From NCBI RefSeq assembly GCF_021390435.2, contig NZ_JAJVCN010000001.1, forward strand, positions 1,488,001 through 1,552,000: a stretch of DNA of 64,000 nucleotides, written 5' to 3'. A program made the translations under genes and the position numbers. Positions 53,701 through 61,229 of this stretch are shown here, piece by piece (position 1 is the first letter of the stretch; every line of letters begins with the position of its first letter). This DNA comes from Kibdelosporangium philippinense (lineage in GTDB: Bacteria > Actinomycetota > Actinomycetes > Mycobacteriales > Pseudonocardiaceae). The notes below the pieces were generated by a model. The model was given only the letters and a program-made list of their open reading frames with translations, had not been told where the DNA came from and did not search any database.

Positions 53701-53767
53701 CGTAGGCGCTTTCGAGGCAGGGCTAATCTCAGGGAAATTGGCTCGACTCGTAGGCCCAAGTTGCTGA
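50765..53767 (+). CDS. AfsR/SARP-family regulator with NB-ARC and TPR domains
   Basis: 1000 residues. 1-90: SARP winged helix (MEFQLLGPVRAISDGRQVDL, RGVIHTHISRLRSVL). 95-240: BTAD, ending EPAPALRDLQTRIL. About 260-560: NB-ARC ATPase with Walker A GKPGLGKTALA (near 300), Walker B RRILVVLDNAA and the GLPLALRIVGTKL motif. About 680-990: tetratricopeptide repeats, for example RWRAYTLRESGVLDRYRGNW. This is the full AfsR architecture of a soluble STAND regulator. It may activate a distant biosynthetic cluster; divergent from the sugar operon. Confidence 0.92.
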   Translation: MEFQLLGPVRAISDGRQVDLGVRKQRFVLAMMLLDANKLVPADRLVELTWPDEAPRSARGVIHTHISRLRSVLNAADAERHGVALISNGPGYMMKCDPKRIDVNKFMDLCTEARGLAEEEARIRVLDDALALWDGPALASVAPEEVRARLTRHLDEARLLAMEERIDAHMRLGRHAEVIHELTELEAQHPYRQQIVAQLMLALHRSDRGPDALTAYQKLYHRLDHELGVEPAPALRDLQTRILRDDPALKLNPKEKIKAGPRQLPPDVDHYIGRQGHIDEICELLIPRTDDVLPIVAVTGKPGLGKTALAVKAGRKLVAKFPDGQLFIDLHGNSPRPRDPSEVLARFLRDLGVDGADVPSTLEERVGLFRDRTAGRRILVVLDNAATEQQVRLLIPGNAECAVLITSRRRLTGLDMRKLVDLDVLDRSDALELLTDLVGTERLATDDTHAQRIVDLCGGLPLALRIVGTKLRSRPHLTASSLAERLEDERTRLDELVGGDREIRASFLLSYDSLDEEHQRAFRLLALMPDNGLPPWAVAAVLDVDYRTSERLVEDLVDVNLVEATPGRYQFHDLMRLYAQEKLADDPSRDEARIRLINAYLYLGKRADAMLDFGGLHQFNPPQFTMDTPGVLAEIDRGPALWLDQEYPAILEAIEHAAATGMDELTCQLSATVAAFFELRAQWADLKRVGELSLAAAGRFSSPYWTAYAQFAVGLAARETRDFRRAEESFRAGLQILPKAHDPLLEVVTLLSVGVAERLQGRWDEAAKYFDGCLSVLEALDKPRWRAYTLRESGVLDRYRGNWDRAEQRLREAIGTFERLGDQRWIGATLRELGIVRRGVGDYAGSLEILLKSRDALRGAGDLRREGASLRCLAETHRALGSFEEARACAEQGLDILELTLDSHGLACTQVVLADVLMDMGDISGAGVQLEKGLVALRVSGDPRWHGKALVTRARYLSLTGDACGAEVAIDEARTLLLDVGAFEAGLISGKLARLVGPSC

Positions 53768-53771
53768 ACGG

Positions 53772-54179
53772 TCAGTGCCAGGCGCCTCCGCGCCCTTGAT
53801 CTGACGGCCGGTACTGCTGCTGGTAGTTGGGCGAACAGGACTGGGATGGCTTGTGCTGCGGATGCCGGCTCGGCTGTTGCTGAGCCAGCTCGTGCGGTGC
53901 TGGCTGGTATTGGCCTCCCGGGTGCTCGGGTGGCTGATGCTGCCGATGGTGGCTCGGCTCGTAGTGTGATGGCTCGTGCTGCGCTGGCGGGTGCTGTGGA
54001 TGCTGGGTGGACTGGAGCTGGGACAGCTCGTGCTGCGCTGCGTGTTGCTGGGCTGGGGTGTGCTCGGCTGGTGGGTGCGTCTGGTGATGGGATGGGTCAT
54101 GCCGCGCTGGCTGATACTGAGGTGGCGCGGGTTGCCACTGCTGGTGCTGGGTTGGTGCGGGCTGGGCGGGTTGATGGTG
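53772..54179 (-). pseudogene. 3' part of a split Pro/Gln/His-rich membrane-protein gene
   Basis: One minus-strand frame from 54179 to the TGA at 53772-53774 has no stop and reads HHQPAQPAPTQHQQWQPAPP, then long Q/H/P-rich stretches, ending SDQGRGGAWH. It has no start or ribosome site. The composition continues the tail of the protein encoded at 55759-56175 beyond the IS110-type element (QQNQTQQVQYQQH), and removing 1582 bp joins the two in frame. It is the severed C-terminal 135 codons of that gene. Confidence 0.75.
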
Positions 54180-54180
54180 C

Positions 54181-54403
54181 GTTAGTCAGTCTGTCCTCTG
54201 GTGAGGACGCCCGTTGAGGGGTGAAAATCGGTGTTGGCTGCCCGCTGACGTCGTTGTCTCTATGGTCTGTGAAGGCCGTGCGTTAGTCGGACGCTGGGAG
54301 CCCTTGGTGGGCCCTTGATTGTTGCTTCGAGCACGCGGATCAGATTCGTTGTTGCCTGGGCTCCCGCGGGTAGCCGCCCCGCCGGACGCTCGGGGAGAGG
54401 CCG
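54181..54403 (+). ncRNA. candidate bridge RNA region of the IS110-type element
   Basis: In IS110 elements the non-coding end before the recombinase gene encodes a structured bridge RNA with loops that pair to target and donor DNA. This region has a GTCCTC/GAGGAC hairpin (54192-54207 area) and several GC-rich stems. It also holds GTGCGTTAGTC (54278-54288), identical to the junction of target and element left end (54177-54187). A second match, CGGATCAG (54336-54343), occurs near the right end (55745-55752). Exact RNA ends are unknown. Confidence 0.5.
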
Positions 54404-55672
54404 ATGTTGGAGCAGACACAGGACAACGAGGAGATCATCGCGCGGGTGGCCGCGTTGGATATCGGTAAGGCCGAGGTGATGTGTTGTGTCCGGGTGCCCG
54501 ATGAGGCGCGTCCGGGTAAGCGGCTGCAGGAGGTCCGGCCGTACTCGACGATGACCCGGTCGTTGCTGGTGCTGGCTGATCGGCTGGCCGGGCTGGGCGT
54601 GACCCGGGTGGTCATGGAGTCCACATCGGACTATTGGAAGCCGGTGTTCTACCTGTTGGAGGCGCACGGGTTCGAGACCTGGCTGGTCAACGCCCGCGAT
54701 GTCAAGCATCTGCCCGGCCGGCCGAAGACGGATCGATTGGACGCGGTGTGGTTGTGCAAGGTCGCCGAACGGCAGATGATCCGGCCCAGTTTTGTCCCGC
54801 CGTCACCGATCCGCCGGCTACGGGATCTGACCCGGTATCGGCGTGACCTGGTCGAGGTCTGCACCGCGGAGAAGCAGCGGGTGGAAAAGCTCCTGGAAGA
54901 TGCCCAGATCAAGCTCTCGGTGGTGGTCTCGGACATCTTCGGGGTGTCCGGCCGGGCCATGCTGGCCGCGCTGGTCGCCGGGCAGCGGGACCCGAAGGTA
55001 CTCGCGCAGCTGGCCCGCACCTCGATGCGGCGCAAGATCGGCAGGCTGGAAGAGGCGTTCACCGGGTTTTTCACCGATCATCACGCGTTCCTGTTGTCGA
55101 CCATGCTGGCCCGGGTGGATGCCGGGATCGCTGACGTCGCCCGAGTGGATGCCGCGATCGAGGAGTTGATCGCCCCTTTCGCCACAGCGGTCGACCAGCT
55201 TGATGAGATCACCGGCGTCGGGCGCACCGCCGCCCAGGTAGCCATCGCCGAGATCGGGCTGGACATGGCACGCTTCCCAACTCCGGGCCACCTGTGTTCC
55301 TGGGCCAAGTTCGCTCCCGGGGTGTCGGAGTCGGCCGGCAAGAAGAAAGGCAAAGCTGCCACCGGGCACGGCAACCCTTACCTGGCCCGAATCCTGGGCG
55401 AGGCCGCAGTGTCCGCCAGCAGGACCAACACTTTTCTCGGCGAACGCTACCGGCGCATCGCTCGCCGCAGTGGCGCCAAGAAGGCCATCGTCGCGGTCGG
55501 CCGTTCCATTCTCGTGATCATGTGGCACCTGTTATCCGACCCCAACGCCCGGTTCCGTGACCTCGGCGCCGACTACTTCGTCCAGCACACCAACACTCAA
55601 CGCAAGGTCCGCAACCACATCAGCCAACTGGCCGCTCTGGGCTATCGCGTCACCCTCGAACCCGCGGCCTGA
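54404..55672 (+). CDS. IS110-family recombinase/transposase
   Basis: 422 residues. The N-terminal RuvC-like DEDD domain begins VAALDIGKAEVMCCVRVPDE (first Asp), with VMESTSDYWKPVFYLLE (Glu) and LPGRPKTDRLDAVWLCKVAE (two Asp). The C-terminal Transposase_20 domain contains EITGVGRTAAQVAIAEIGLD, a Ser in the APGVSESAGKKKGKAATGHG segment, and NPYLARILGEAAVSASRTNT. All key residues are present, with no frameshift. ATG at 54404, preceded by GGGGAGAGG. Confidence 0.95.
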   Translation: MLEQTQDNEEIIARVAALDIGKAEVMCCVRVPDEARPGKRLQEVRPYSTMTRSLLVLADRLAGLGVTRVVMESTSDYWKPVFYLLEAHGFETWLVNARDVKHLPGRPKTDRLDAVWLCKVAERQMIRPSFVPPSPIRRLRDLTRYRRDLVEVCTAEKQRVEKLLEDAQIKLSVVVSDIFGVSGRAMLAALVAGQRDPKVLAQLARTSMRRKIGRLEEAFTGFFTDHHAFLLSTMLARVDAGIADVARVDAAIEELIAPFATAVDQLDEITGVGRTAAQVAIAEIGLDMARFPTPGHLCSWAKFAPGVSESAGKKKGKAATGHGNPYLARILGEAAVSASRTNTFLGERYRRIARRSGAKKAIVAVGRSILVIMWHLLSDPNARFRDLGADYFVQHTNTQRKVRNHISQLAALGYRVTLEPAA

Positions 55673-55758
55673 CAACCCAACTACCAACCCGGCTCCGCTG
55701 CGCTACGCCGGGTGCCTTCGGCCTGCCCACTCACCATCGATTTTCGGATCAGCGGCAT

Positions 55759-56175
55759 GTGCTGCTGGTATTGCACTTGCTGGGTTTGGTTCTGTTGCCA
55801 GCTTTGCGGTCCGTTCGGCGGCTGGGGCCATGGGGTGGGCGCCGGGTGGTAGCCGCCATGCCCGTTGAACGTCGCGGGTTGGTGGGGGCCTGCTTTGCGG
55901 GCGCGTATGCCGAGTCGCATGTTGTGGGCGCCGATTGCGATGAGGGCGAGGCCCATTCCAATTCCGATGATCTTGCCGATGAGACCGTCGGTCCTTGATT
56001 CGTCCAGGTTGCTTTCGGATACGACTGTGCCGTTCTTCTCTCTGACACAGACGTCGCCCTGCCGCATCGTTTCGCCCCCACAGGTGACTGTGTCATCGAA
56101 CAGGGCGAATGAGCCCCCGACGATGAAGAGCAGACCGAACAACAACGCGACCGACGACCAGACGATTCGTTTCAC
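55759..56175 (-). pseudogene. 5' part of the split membrane-protein gene
   Basis: Starts ATG at 56175: MKRIVWSSVALLFGLLFIVG is a first membrane helix or uncleaved signal. An extracytoplasmic loop with two Cys (VTCGGETMRQGDVCVREKNG) follows, then a second helix (GLIGKIIGIGMGLALIAIGA) and a Pro/Gln-rich tail ending QQVQYQQH at the element. Read on, the frame ends at 55681 inside the insertion sequence after about 26 foreign residues, so a truncated product could still be made. Its C-terminal half is at 53772-54179. The intact protein would be about 273 residues. Function unknown. Confidence 0.75.
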
Positions 56176-56249
56176 CAGCTGTCCTTGTGACCGACCTTGA
56201 CCCCTTGCACGAGCGATGCTGACAGAGAGGCCTTTCGGTTTTCTTCCAG

Positions 56250-57095
56250 TCAGCCCGGCTGCGGGATGCGTTCAAGAATGCCGCCTGCGAACACGTCGTA
56301 CAGGCCGGTCGGTTCCAGGTGGACGTAGCCGATGTGGCAGTCGCATGTGGACAGTGGGCATGGCCTTGGCTTCAGCGCGGCACGGAATGAGCCGTCGTAC
56401 AGATTGCCGATGGTCTGCGGGACGAAATGGCATCTGCGCACGGTTCCGTCGCCGAGCACAGAGATCACGGTGTCCCCGGTCCGGCACGGCAGGCCCTTGC
56501 TGACGTGCGCATGCCTGCTGTAGTGGAACAGTGGGTCGATGTTTTGCCACTCGGCCGCCTGATCATCGGTGTATTCATGGCCTTCCGCGGCGTTCACCCA
56601 GAGGTAGACGTCTTGCGGTAACTCCTTTCTGAGGTAGCGTGCGTCGTCAAGGTGTTCGGGCAGGCCGACAATCCCGACGCTGAACCGGGCGCCGATTCGC
56701 GTCAGCTCCGCACACTTGCGCAGGAACCGATCCTGGGTCACCTGGGTGGGGTGGTAGGTGATCCAGAACGCCGCAGTGTCCAAGTCGCAGTCAGCGATCC
56801 AGGTCGATCGGCAGCTCATGTTGGTCTGGATCGCCACTCGCCGGACGTGGGGCATCCGGCTCAGCGCGACCATAGCGTCTCGGTACCACGACCGGACGAG
56901 TCCTTCGCCCCACGGCGTGAACAGTACCGACACCTCGTCCTGGGTGTTCTCGCTGACCCAACTGGTGAACCGGTGAAGTGCGGCACGGTCGCCGCGTAAC
57001 TGTTCCGTGCTGTCCCGTCTTTTGGCGAACGGGCAGTACGCGCAGGCGTAGTCGCAAGATGCCAGCGGGCCGCGGTAGAGCATTGTCAGGTGCAC
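56250..57095 (-). CDS. STM4011-family radical SAM protein
   Basis: 281 residues from a GTG at 57095. The radical-SAM cluster is Cys14, Cys18, Cys21 (SCDYACAYC); FTPWGEGLVRSWYRDAMVAL and RRVAIQTNMSCRSTW follow the fold. A C-terminal Cys-rich part (CRTGDT...RRCHF...RPCPLSTCDCHIGYVHLE) looks like a SPASM-like extra iron-sulfur cluster, common in enzymes that modify peptides. It is the last gene of a tightly packed minus-strand operon with the other STM4012-4015-type genes. Substrate unknown. Confidence 0.88.
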   Translation of the reverse strand: MHLTMLYRGPLASCDYACAYCPFAKRRDSTEQLRGDRAALHRFTSWVSENTQDEVSVLFTPWGEGLVRSWYRDAMVALSRMPHVRRVAIQTNMSCRSTWIADCDLDTAAFWITYHPTQVTQDRFLRKCAELTRIGARFSVGIVGLPEHLDDARYLRKELPQDVYLWVNAAEGHEYTDDQAAEWQNIDPLFHYSRHAHVSKGLPCRTGDTVISVLGDGTVRRCHFVPQTIGNLYDGSFRAALKPRPCPLSTCDCHIGYVHLEPTGLYDVFAGGILERIPQPG

Positions 57096-57098
57096 GGC

Positions 57099-58382
57099 CT
57101 ATCTCCGGTCGTACGCGGACATGGCTGCGCGGACGGCGGCGGAGAACAGCGACGGGCCGATCGCGTCCGACCAGGCGAGGCCGTCGGGCGTGAGGCGTAA
57201 TCGGTCTTCGCTGTCGGTCAGCCAGCCACGGTCGGCCACTGCGGACAACTCGGGGAAATCAGTGGTCACCTCCGTGCCGAAACGTTTGCGGTACAAGGCT
57301 TTCTCCAAGCCGTCGGCTTGCAGCACGGACTGCAACAGATGTCGCCGTCTCTGCTCGTCCGCGTCAAGACGCACGCCTACCTCGGCTCTGGTGAAATCTG
57401 ACAGCGGCCGGGAAACGTAGTCGTCAATGATCCCGCGCACGGCACTTGGGCTGACCGCGTAGTCGAACGAATAGTGCAAGCCGCGTGTGTACGACCGCGC
57501 GCCGCATCCCAGCCCAACCATGCCGTCGGATTGGCATGTGTAGTCCTCGCCACCTAACACGGGCGCGTCAGAGCGACGGAACATACGCATGGACTGCTGT
57601 TCGTATCCTGCCGCCAGCAAATGATCTCGGCCGAGCTTGTACAGCCGCATCCGCTGCTCATCCCATTCCTGCGGGGTTTCCCAACGTGCGAGGCCGGTCA
57701 ACGGACGCACATACAGCGGATAGAGGTACAGCTCCTCCGGCCGCCATGTCAGCGCCGCGTCGAGGGAAGCCCGCCATGTGCTGTCTGTCTGGCCGGTGAT
57801 GCCGTAGATCAGGTCGATGTTCAATACCGGGATTCCGGCTGCCCGGATCGCGTCGAGTGCTGACTCCACCGTGGCCCGTTTCTGGGGCCGGACCGCGGCT
57901 CGGGCTTCGGCGTCATCGAAACTCTGCACGCCGATGCTCACCCGGGTGGCACCTCGCTCGGCCAAGACCGCCAGGCGTTCAGGCGTCGCGGTGTCCGGCG
58001 ACGTCTCGACCGACATCGGGATCCCGTCCAACGCGATGATGTCGAACAGCCGCTCCAATTCGGACGGTTCCAGGTACGTGGGTGTGCCGCCGCCGATCGC
58101 GGCCTGGACGAACTTCGCCCGCTCACCAAGCTCGTCTCGGACGGCTGCGGCTTGTCGTTCCACCGCGTCGAGATATGTCGTGACCAGCTCGGCCGGAGCG
58201 CCTGTTCTGGTGAACAGGTTGCAGAAGCCACACCGGATCTCGCAGAACGGGATATGGACGTAATGGAACAGTGCGTCCCGCGATTCGTCTGCCCACACAT
58301 CACGCAAGCGCGGTCTGGGATCGAGCGGCCGGTACGCCGTCTTATGTGGATAGGCGTACACATAGTCCTGGTACGGCGTCAT
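57099..58382 (-). CDS. STM4012-family radical SAM protein (HemN/HemW-like)
   Basis: 427 residues. Cluster motif HIPFCEIRCGFCNLF with Cys47, Cys51, Cys54. HemN-like motifs IGGGTPTYLEPSELERLFDI, VSIGVQSFDDAEARAAVRPQ and LNIDLIYGITGQTDSTWRAS follow. It belongs to the class of radical SAM enzymes that can bind two SAM molecules, but lacks the heme-pathway context. 3 nt before the STM4011-type gene and overlapping the hydrolase gene by 4 nt. Reaction unknown. Confidence 0.9.
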   Translation of the reverse strand: MTPYQDYVYAYPHKTAYRPLDPRPRLRDVWADESRDALFHYVHIPFCEIRCGFCNLFTRTGAPAELVTTYLDAVERQAAAVRDELGERAKFVQAAIGGGTPTYLEPSELERLFDIIALDGIPMSVETSPDTATPERLAVLAERGATRVSIGVQSFDDAEARAAVRPQKRATVESALDAIRAAGIPVLNIDLIYGITGQTDSTWRASLDAALTWRPEELYLYPLYVRPLTGLARWETPQEWDEQRMRLYKLGRDHLLAAGYEQQSMRMFRRSDAPVLGGEDYTCQSDGMVGLGCGARSYTRGLHYSFDYAVSPSAVRGIIDDYVSRPLSDFTRAEVGVRLDADEQRRRHLLQSVLQADGLEKALYRKRFGTEVTTDFPELSAVADRGWLTDSEDRLRLTPDGLAWSDAIGPSLFSAAVRAAMSAYDRR

Positions 58383-59188
58383 GCCTCCGCCTCCAGGGAG
58401 AACTCCGTGTACGGGACGGTCCAGACAACCTCGTGTCCCAGGCGATGACCGGTGTAACCGTCTTCACCGTAGGCCGTGCCGTGATCGGAAGTGATGATCA
58501 CGAAGGTCGGCCTGCGCAGTGCCTCGAACAGCCTGGCCAGCTCGGAGTCGACATATTCGAGCGCCGCTGCGTGACTCGCGAGCGTGTCGCCGTCCGCCGC
58601 GGTCGCCCCGGTCAAGTGGAACCAGTTTGGCTGGTGCAACGCGGAAACGTTCATGAACAAGAACAATCGCTGGTCTGGTGGTTGCGCCGCGATGACCGCT
58701 CGCGCGCGATCGACTTGCGACCGCGTTGAAGCCGCTGACGTGACGCCGAACTCCGTCGACCAATGACTTTCCGCGAACATCCCCGGCAACACCGAGCCAA
58801 GCGCGCTCTGCTTGTTGAAGAATCCGACGCCGCCGATGCACGCCGTGTGATAGCCCGCTTTGGCCAAGCCGCTGACCATGTCCGGTGCGTCGAAGACCCA
58901 CGTGTCTCCGACTGTGGTCTCGCTGCCCGCGAACTGGGCAGCGAAGAGCCGCGGATGCGGGCCTTGACCGTCTGGAGTCGGCAGGAATCCGGCGAACATC
59001 GCGGCATGCGAGGCGAACGTGAAATTGCCCGGCGCGTGCCGTCGCTCCCATTGCCCATCAGGCATCAGCCCGGCCAGGACGGGGATTCTTCCTTGCTCTG
59101 CCAGAGAATGCGCGACGTCGTAGCGCAGCGTGTCGATGGTGATCAGCAGCAGGTCGTGGCTGCCGATCACACTGTTCATGTTCGGCAT
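58379..59188 (-). CDS. STM4013-family sulfatase/alkaline-phosphatase-fold hydrolase
   Basis: 269 residues. LLLITIDTLRYDVAHSLAEQ supplies the first metal Asp19 and the nucleophile Thr20; FTFASHAAMFAGFLPT and IITSDHGTAYGEDG supply further metal ligands (Asp-His). The alkaline-phosphatase-superfamily fold suggests hydrolysis or transfer of a phosphoryl or sulfuryl group, but this family is uncharacterised. It overlaps both neighbours (4 nt and 13 nt). No signal peptide, so it is cytoplasmic like its partners. Confidence 0.85.
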   Translation of the reverse strand: MPNMNSVIGSHDLLLITIDTLRYDVAHSLAEQGRIPVLAGLMPDGQWERRHAPGNFTFASHAAMFAGFLPTPDGQGPHPRLFAAQFAGSETTVGDTWVFDAPDMVSGLAKAGYHTACIGGVGFFNKQSALGSVLPGMFAESHWSTEFGVTSAASTRSQVDRARAVIAAQPPDQRLFLFMNVSALHQPNWFHLTGATAADGDTLASHAAALEYVDSELARLFEALRRPTFVIITSDHGTAYGEDGYTGHRLGHEVVWTVPYTEFSLEAEA

Positions 59189-60249
59189 GGCTCACCTGTG
59201 CATGCCGCGACCTGGGCCGCGTACGTATCCATCCCCGCTGCAGGGCCATCCGGCAGTCCGGTGAGTCTCGGCAGGAGGTCGCCGAACGCGTTCACCTCGC
59301 CGACGACATGGTGCCGCCACCCCAGCCCTGGCAGCAGATCAACGCCGACCATCAGCGACCGCCTGAACTGCGCCGCCGCTTTCTCGCAGGTGTCAAGCCA
59401 CTCCCGCCAGCGCACCTCACCAATGACCGCACGTAGATCGGCGACGTCGATCCGGCTGCCGCCCAAGTGCAAGTTGGTGATGGGATGACGACTGGCTCGC
59501 ACGACGGCATGCGTCGCCTTGCCCGCTATCACGACCACGCGAAGGTCGATGGTCCGACTGTCGAGCGATGCCTTGGGAAACCAGCGTTCCACGTGCACAG
59601 GATCGGCACACAACCGGTCGACCAGATCCACAGCCAGGTCGTCCCGATAGGTCTGCACCCTCAAGCTGTTCATCAGACCTTTGGGCGTCATGGCGGCTGA
59701 AGTCGTCGCTGCTACGCGTGAACCGTGCGCGGTCAGCGCGACCACTCCCGACGCTGAGGAGCCATGCGCGGGTTTGAGGAACACCTTGGTCCACCGCCGT
59801 TCGCGCATCTTCTCACGGAGCGATGCGTAGCCGTCAATGTCGTCAATCGTTGGCGGTACCGGTACTCCTGCCTGTTCCAGCATCGCGTGGCACCGTCTCT
59901 TGTCGAACATGGCGGCGATGTCGTCGAGGTCGTTGAGCAACCGTGCGCCAGGCGTGCCTGCCACGGTCTCGGCGAGCCGTTGCAGACCCCTGGTGAATCC
60001 CGCGTACCAAGCGCCGCTACCGTCCACTTGGTACGGATTCACGGATGGCCCACGCAGTAGCCGGTCGACATGCGCGTCTTCGCCGGGTGAGTCGACCCGG
60101 ACGAGCGAATCGGTTGGTACCGCGCACGTTCCGGCGAGAATCTCCCGCCAGGACAGTACTTTCGCTGGTGGCAGACCTGCGGCACGCACGGCGTCGGCGA
60201 ACATCGCCACCCGCCGGTTGCCGGGGTTGCCTACGACGACGAACTTCAT
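59176..60249 (-). CDS. STM4014-family ATP-grasp-like protein
   Basis: 357 residues. MKFVVVGNPGNRRVAMFADA opens the pre-ATP-grasp domain; MFDKRRCHAMLEQAGVPVPP and KVFLKPAHGSSASGVVAL are the ATP-grasp lid and lysine strand, and VGVDLLPGLGWRHHVVGEVN AFGDL-type residues give the metal-binding end. It should join a carboxyl and an amine or similar group using ATP, perhaps on a peptide. It overlaps STM4013- and STM4015-type genes. Substrate unknown. Confidence 0.85.
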   Translation of the reverse strand: MKFVVVGNPGNRRVAMFADAVRAAGLPPAKVLSWREILAGTCAVPTDSLVRVDSPGEDAHVDRLLRGPSVNPYQVDGSGAWYAGFTRGLQRLAETVAGTPGARLLNDLDDIAAMFDKRRCHAMLEQAGVPVPPTIDDIDGYASLREKMRERRWTKVFLKPAHGSSASGVVALTAHGSRVAATTSAAMTPKGLMNSLRVQTYRDDLAVDLVDRLCADPVHVERWFPKASLDSRTIDLRVVVIAGKATHAVVRASRHPITNLHLGGSRIDVADLRAVIGEVRWREWLDTCEKAAAQFRRSLMVGVDLLPGLGWRHHVVGEVNAFGDLLPRLTGLPDGPAAGMDTYAAQVAACTGEPCRT

Positions 60250-61196
60250 TCCGACACTGCCGTGTAGTAGTAGGCTTCGCTGTCCTGATCGTAGAACTGT
60301 GGCTCCTTATGGTCGTCCAGGTTCACCCGGACTCCGGCAGGTTCCAATGCCGAGCGCAGTTGTTGCTGCATCTCCTCGGAGATGTAGTGGTGGTGCAGGT
60401 CGAGTTCGGTCAAGTGGGTCAGCTTCAGCAGATGTTGGGCGCCAGCGTCGGTGAGAATGCCCAGCGAGAGATCCAGCTGCTGAACCTGCCGCACGATGGC
60501 GGCGCTGGCGACGAGTTCGCACACCTTGTCCTGCTTGTCGCTGTTCTGCAGGCCGAGCACGCGGAGGCTGGGGAGCTTCTCGCCGTCCAGTAACGGTTGC
60601 AGGTCTTCCGGCCGCCAGTTGCCGCCGTACTCGTCGACCCCGAGCCACAGCCGAAGCTCCCGCAACGCTGGCAGATCGGACTGGGCGACACCGCTGACCA
60701 CTTCCCTTGGCAGTCCGCCGGTCTCGATGACCAGTCTCTGGAGATTGTTGTGCCGCACCGGTTTCCACTCAAGCTCATCGCCCCCGCGAATGCCAACCTC
60801 GGTCAGGCCAGGCAGGTTTTCGAGCAGCGCGGTGACGTCGCTCTGCTCGATCCAGGAGATCTCGTTCTCCTCGAAGATCATGTCGCCGAGGAAGATCCCG
60901 GTCAGTGCGGAGAACTTTTCCTGTGCCGCCAGAATTCGCTCGATGACGATGGTTACCCGCACGCCCTCGCCGGGCTCGCCCCATTGCCCGATGACGAGTG
61001 CCTTGACCGTTGACGGGTCTACTGTGGACATGAATCTGTCCCAGAGTTCCGGGAAGCTCTCTTCACCGTCCCACGGTTCGATGGCCAGCCGCCAGGCCAC
61101 GGGTTCCGCCGGTGGTTGCCATGCCTCGGCTGTTTTCAGCGGAAACGTCACCACGTCTAGGTCATGGAAGGTGCTGAGGTGTTCGTTGATGGTCAT
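60246..61196 (-). CDS. STM4015-family leucine-rich-repeat protein
   Basis: 316 residues. The N-terminal half contains AIEPWDGEESFPELWDRFMS as in the STM4015 family; leucine-rich repeats follow (LPGLTEVGIRGG, HNNLQRLVIETGG, LPALRELRLWLG, LPSLRVLGLQNS, VQQLDLSLGIL, LTHLTELDLHHHYI). After the repeats the chain ends YDQDSEAYYYTAVSE, a short acidic and tyrosine-rich tail. It has no catalytic motif and may be a scaffold or the substrate of the operon's enzymes. First of the five STM4011-4015-type genes in transcription order. Confidence 0.85.
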   Translation of the reverse strand: MTINEHLSTFHDLDVVTFPLKTAEAWQPPAEPVAWRLAIEPWDGEESFPELWDRFMSTVDPSTVKALVIGQWGEPGEGVRVTIVIERILAAQEKFSALTGIFLGDMIFEENEISWIEQSDVTALLENLPGLTEVGIRGGDELEWKPVRHNNLQRLVIETGGLPREVVSGVAQSDLPALRELRLWLGVDEYGGNWRPEDLQPLLDGEKLPSLRVLGLQNSDKQDKVCELVASAAIVRQVQQLDLSLGILTDAGAQHLLKLTHLTELDLHHHYISEEMQQQLRSALEPAGVRVNLDDHKEPQFYDQDSEAYYYTAVSE

Positions 61197-61229
61197 GGTG
61201 TCCCCCTCGGGTTCGTCTGCTGGGGAGCA

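Larger units (their letters stand above)
54181..55762 (+). mobile_element. IS110-family element inserted in a membrane-protein gene
   Basis: Boundaries come from the interrupted gene: the left flank ends GGTGC (to 54180), the right flank resumes with GTGC at 55759-55762, and excising 1582 bp restores one reading frame. GTGC is shared, so the exact crossover is ambiguous by 4 bp. Weak subterminal inverted matches (GAAAATCG at 54223-54230, CGATTTTC at 55738-55745) are present; classical terminal repeats are absent, as expected for IS110. The non-coding left end is 223 nt and the right end 90 nt. Confidence 0.8.

Noticed and set aside
53821..54193. Plus-strand Ala/Gly-rich frame (53846-54217) as a gene
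   Set aside because: The minus-strand Q/H/P-rich frame continues the split membrane protein in composition and phase; the plus frame is its shadow.
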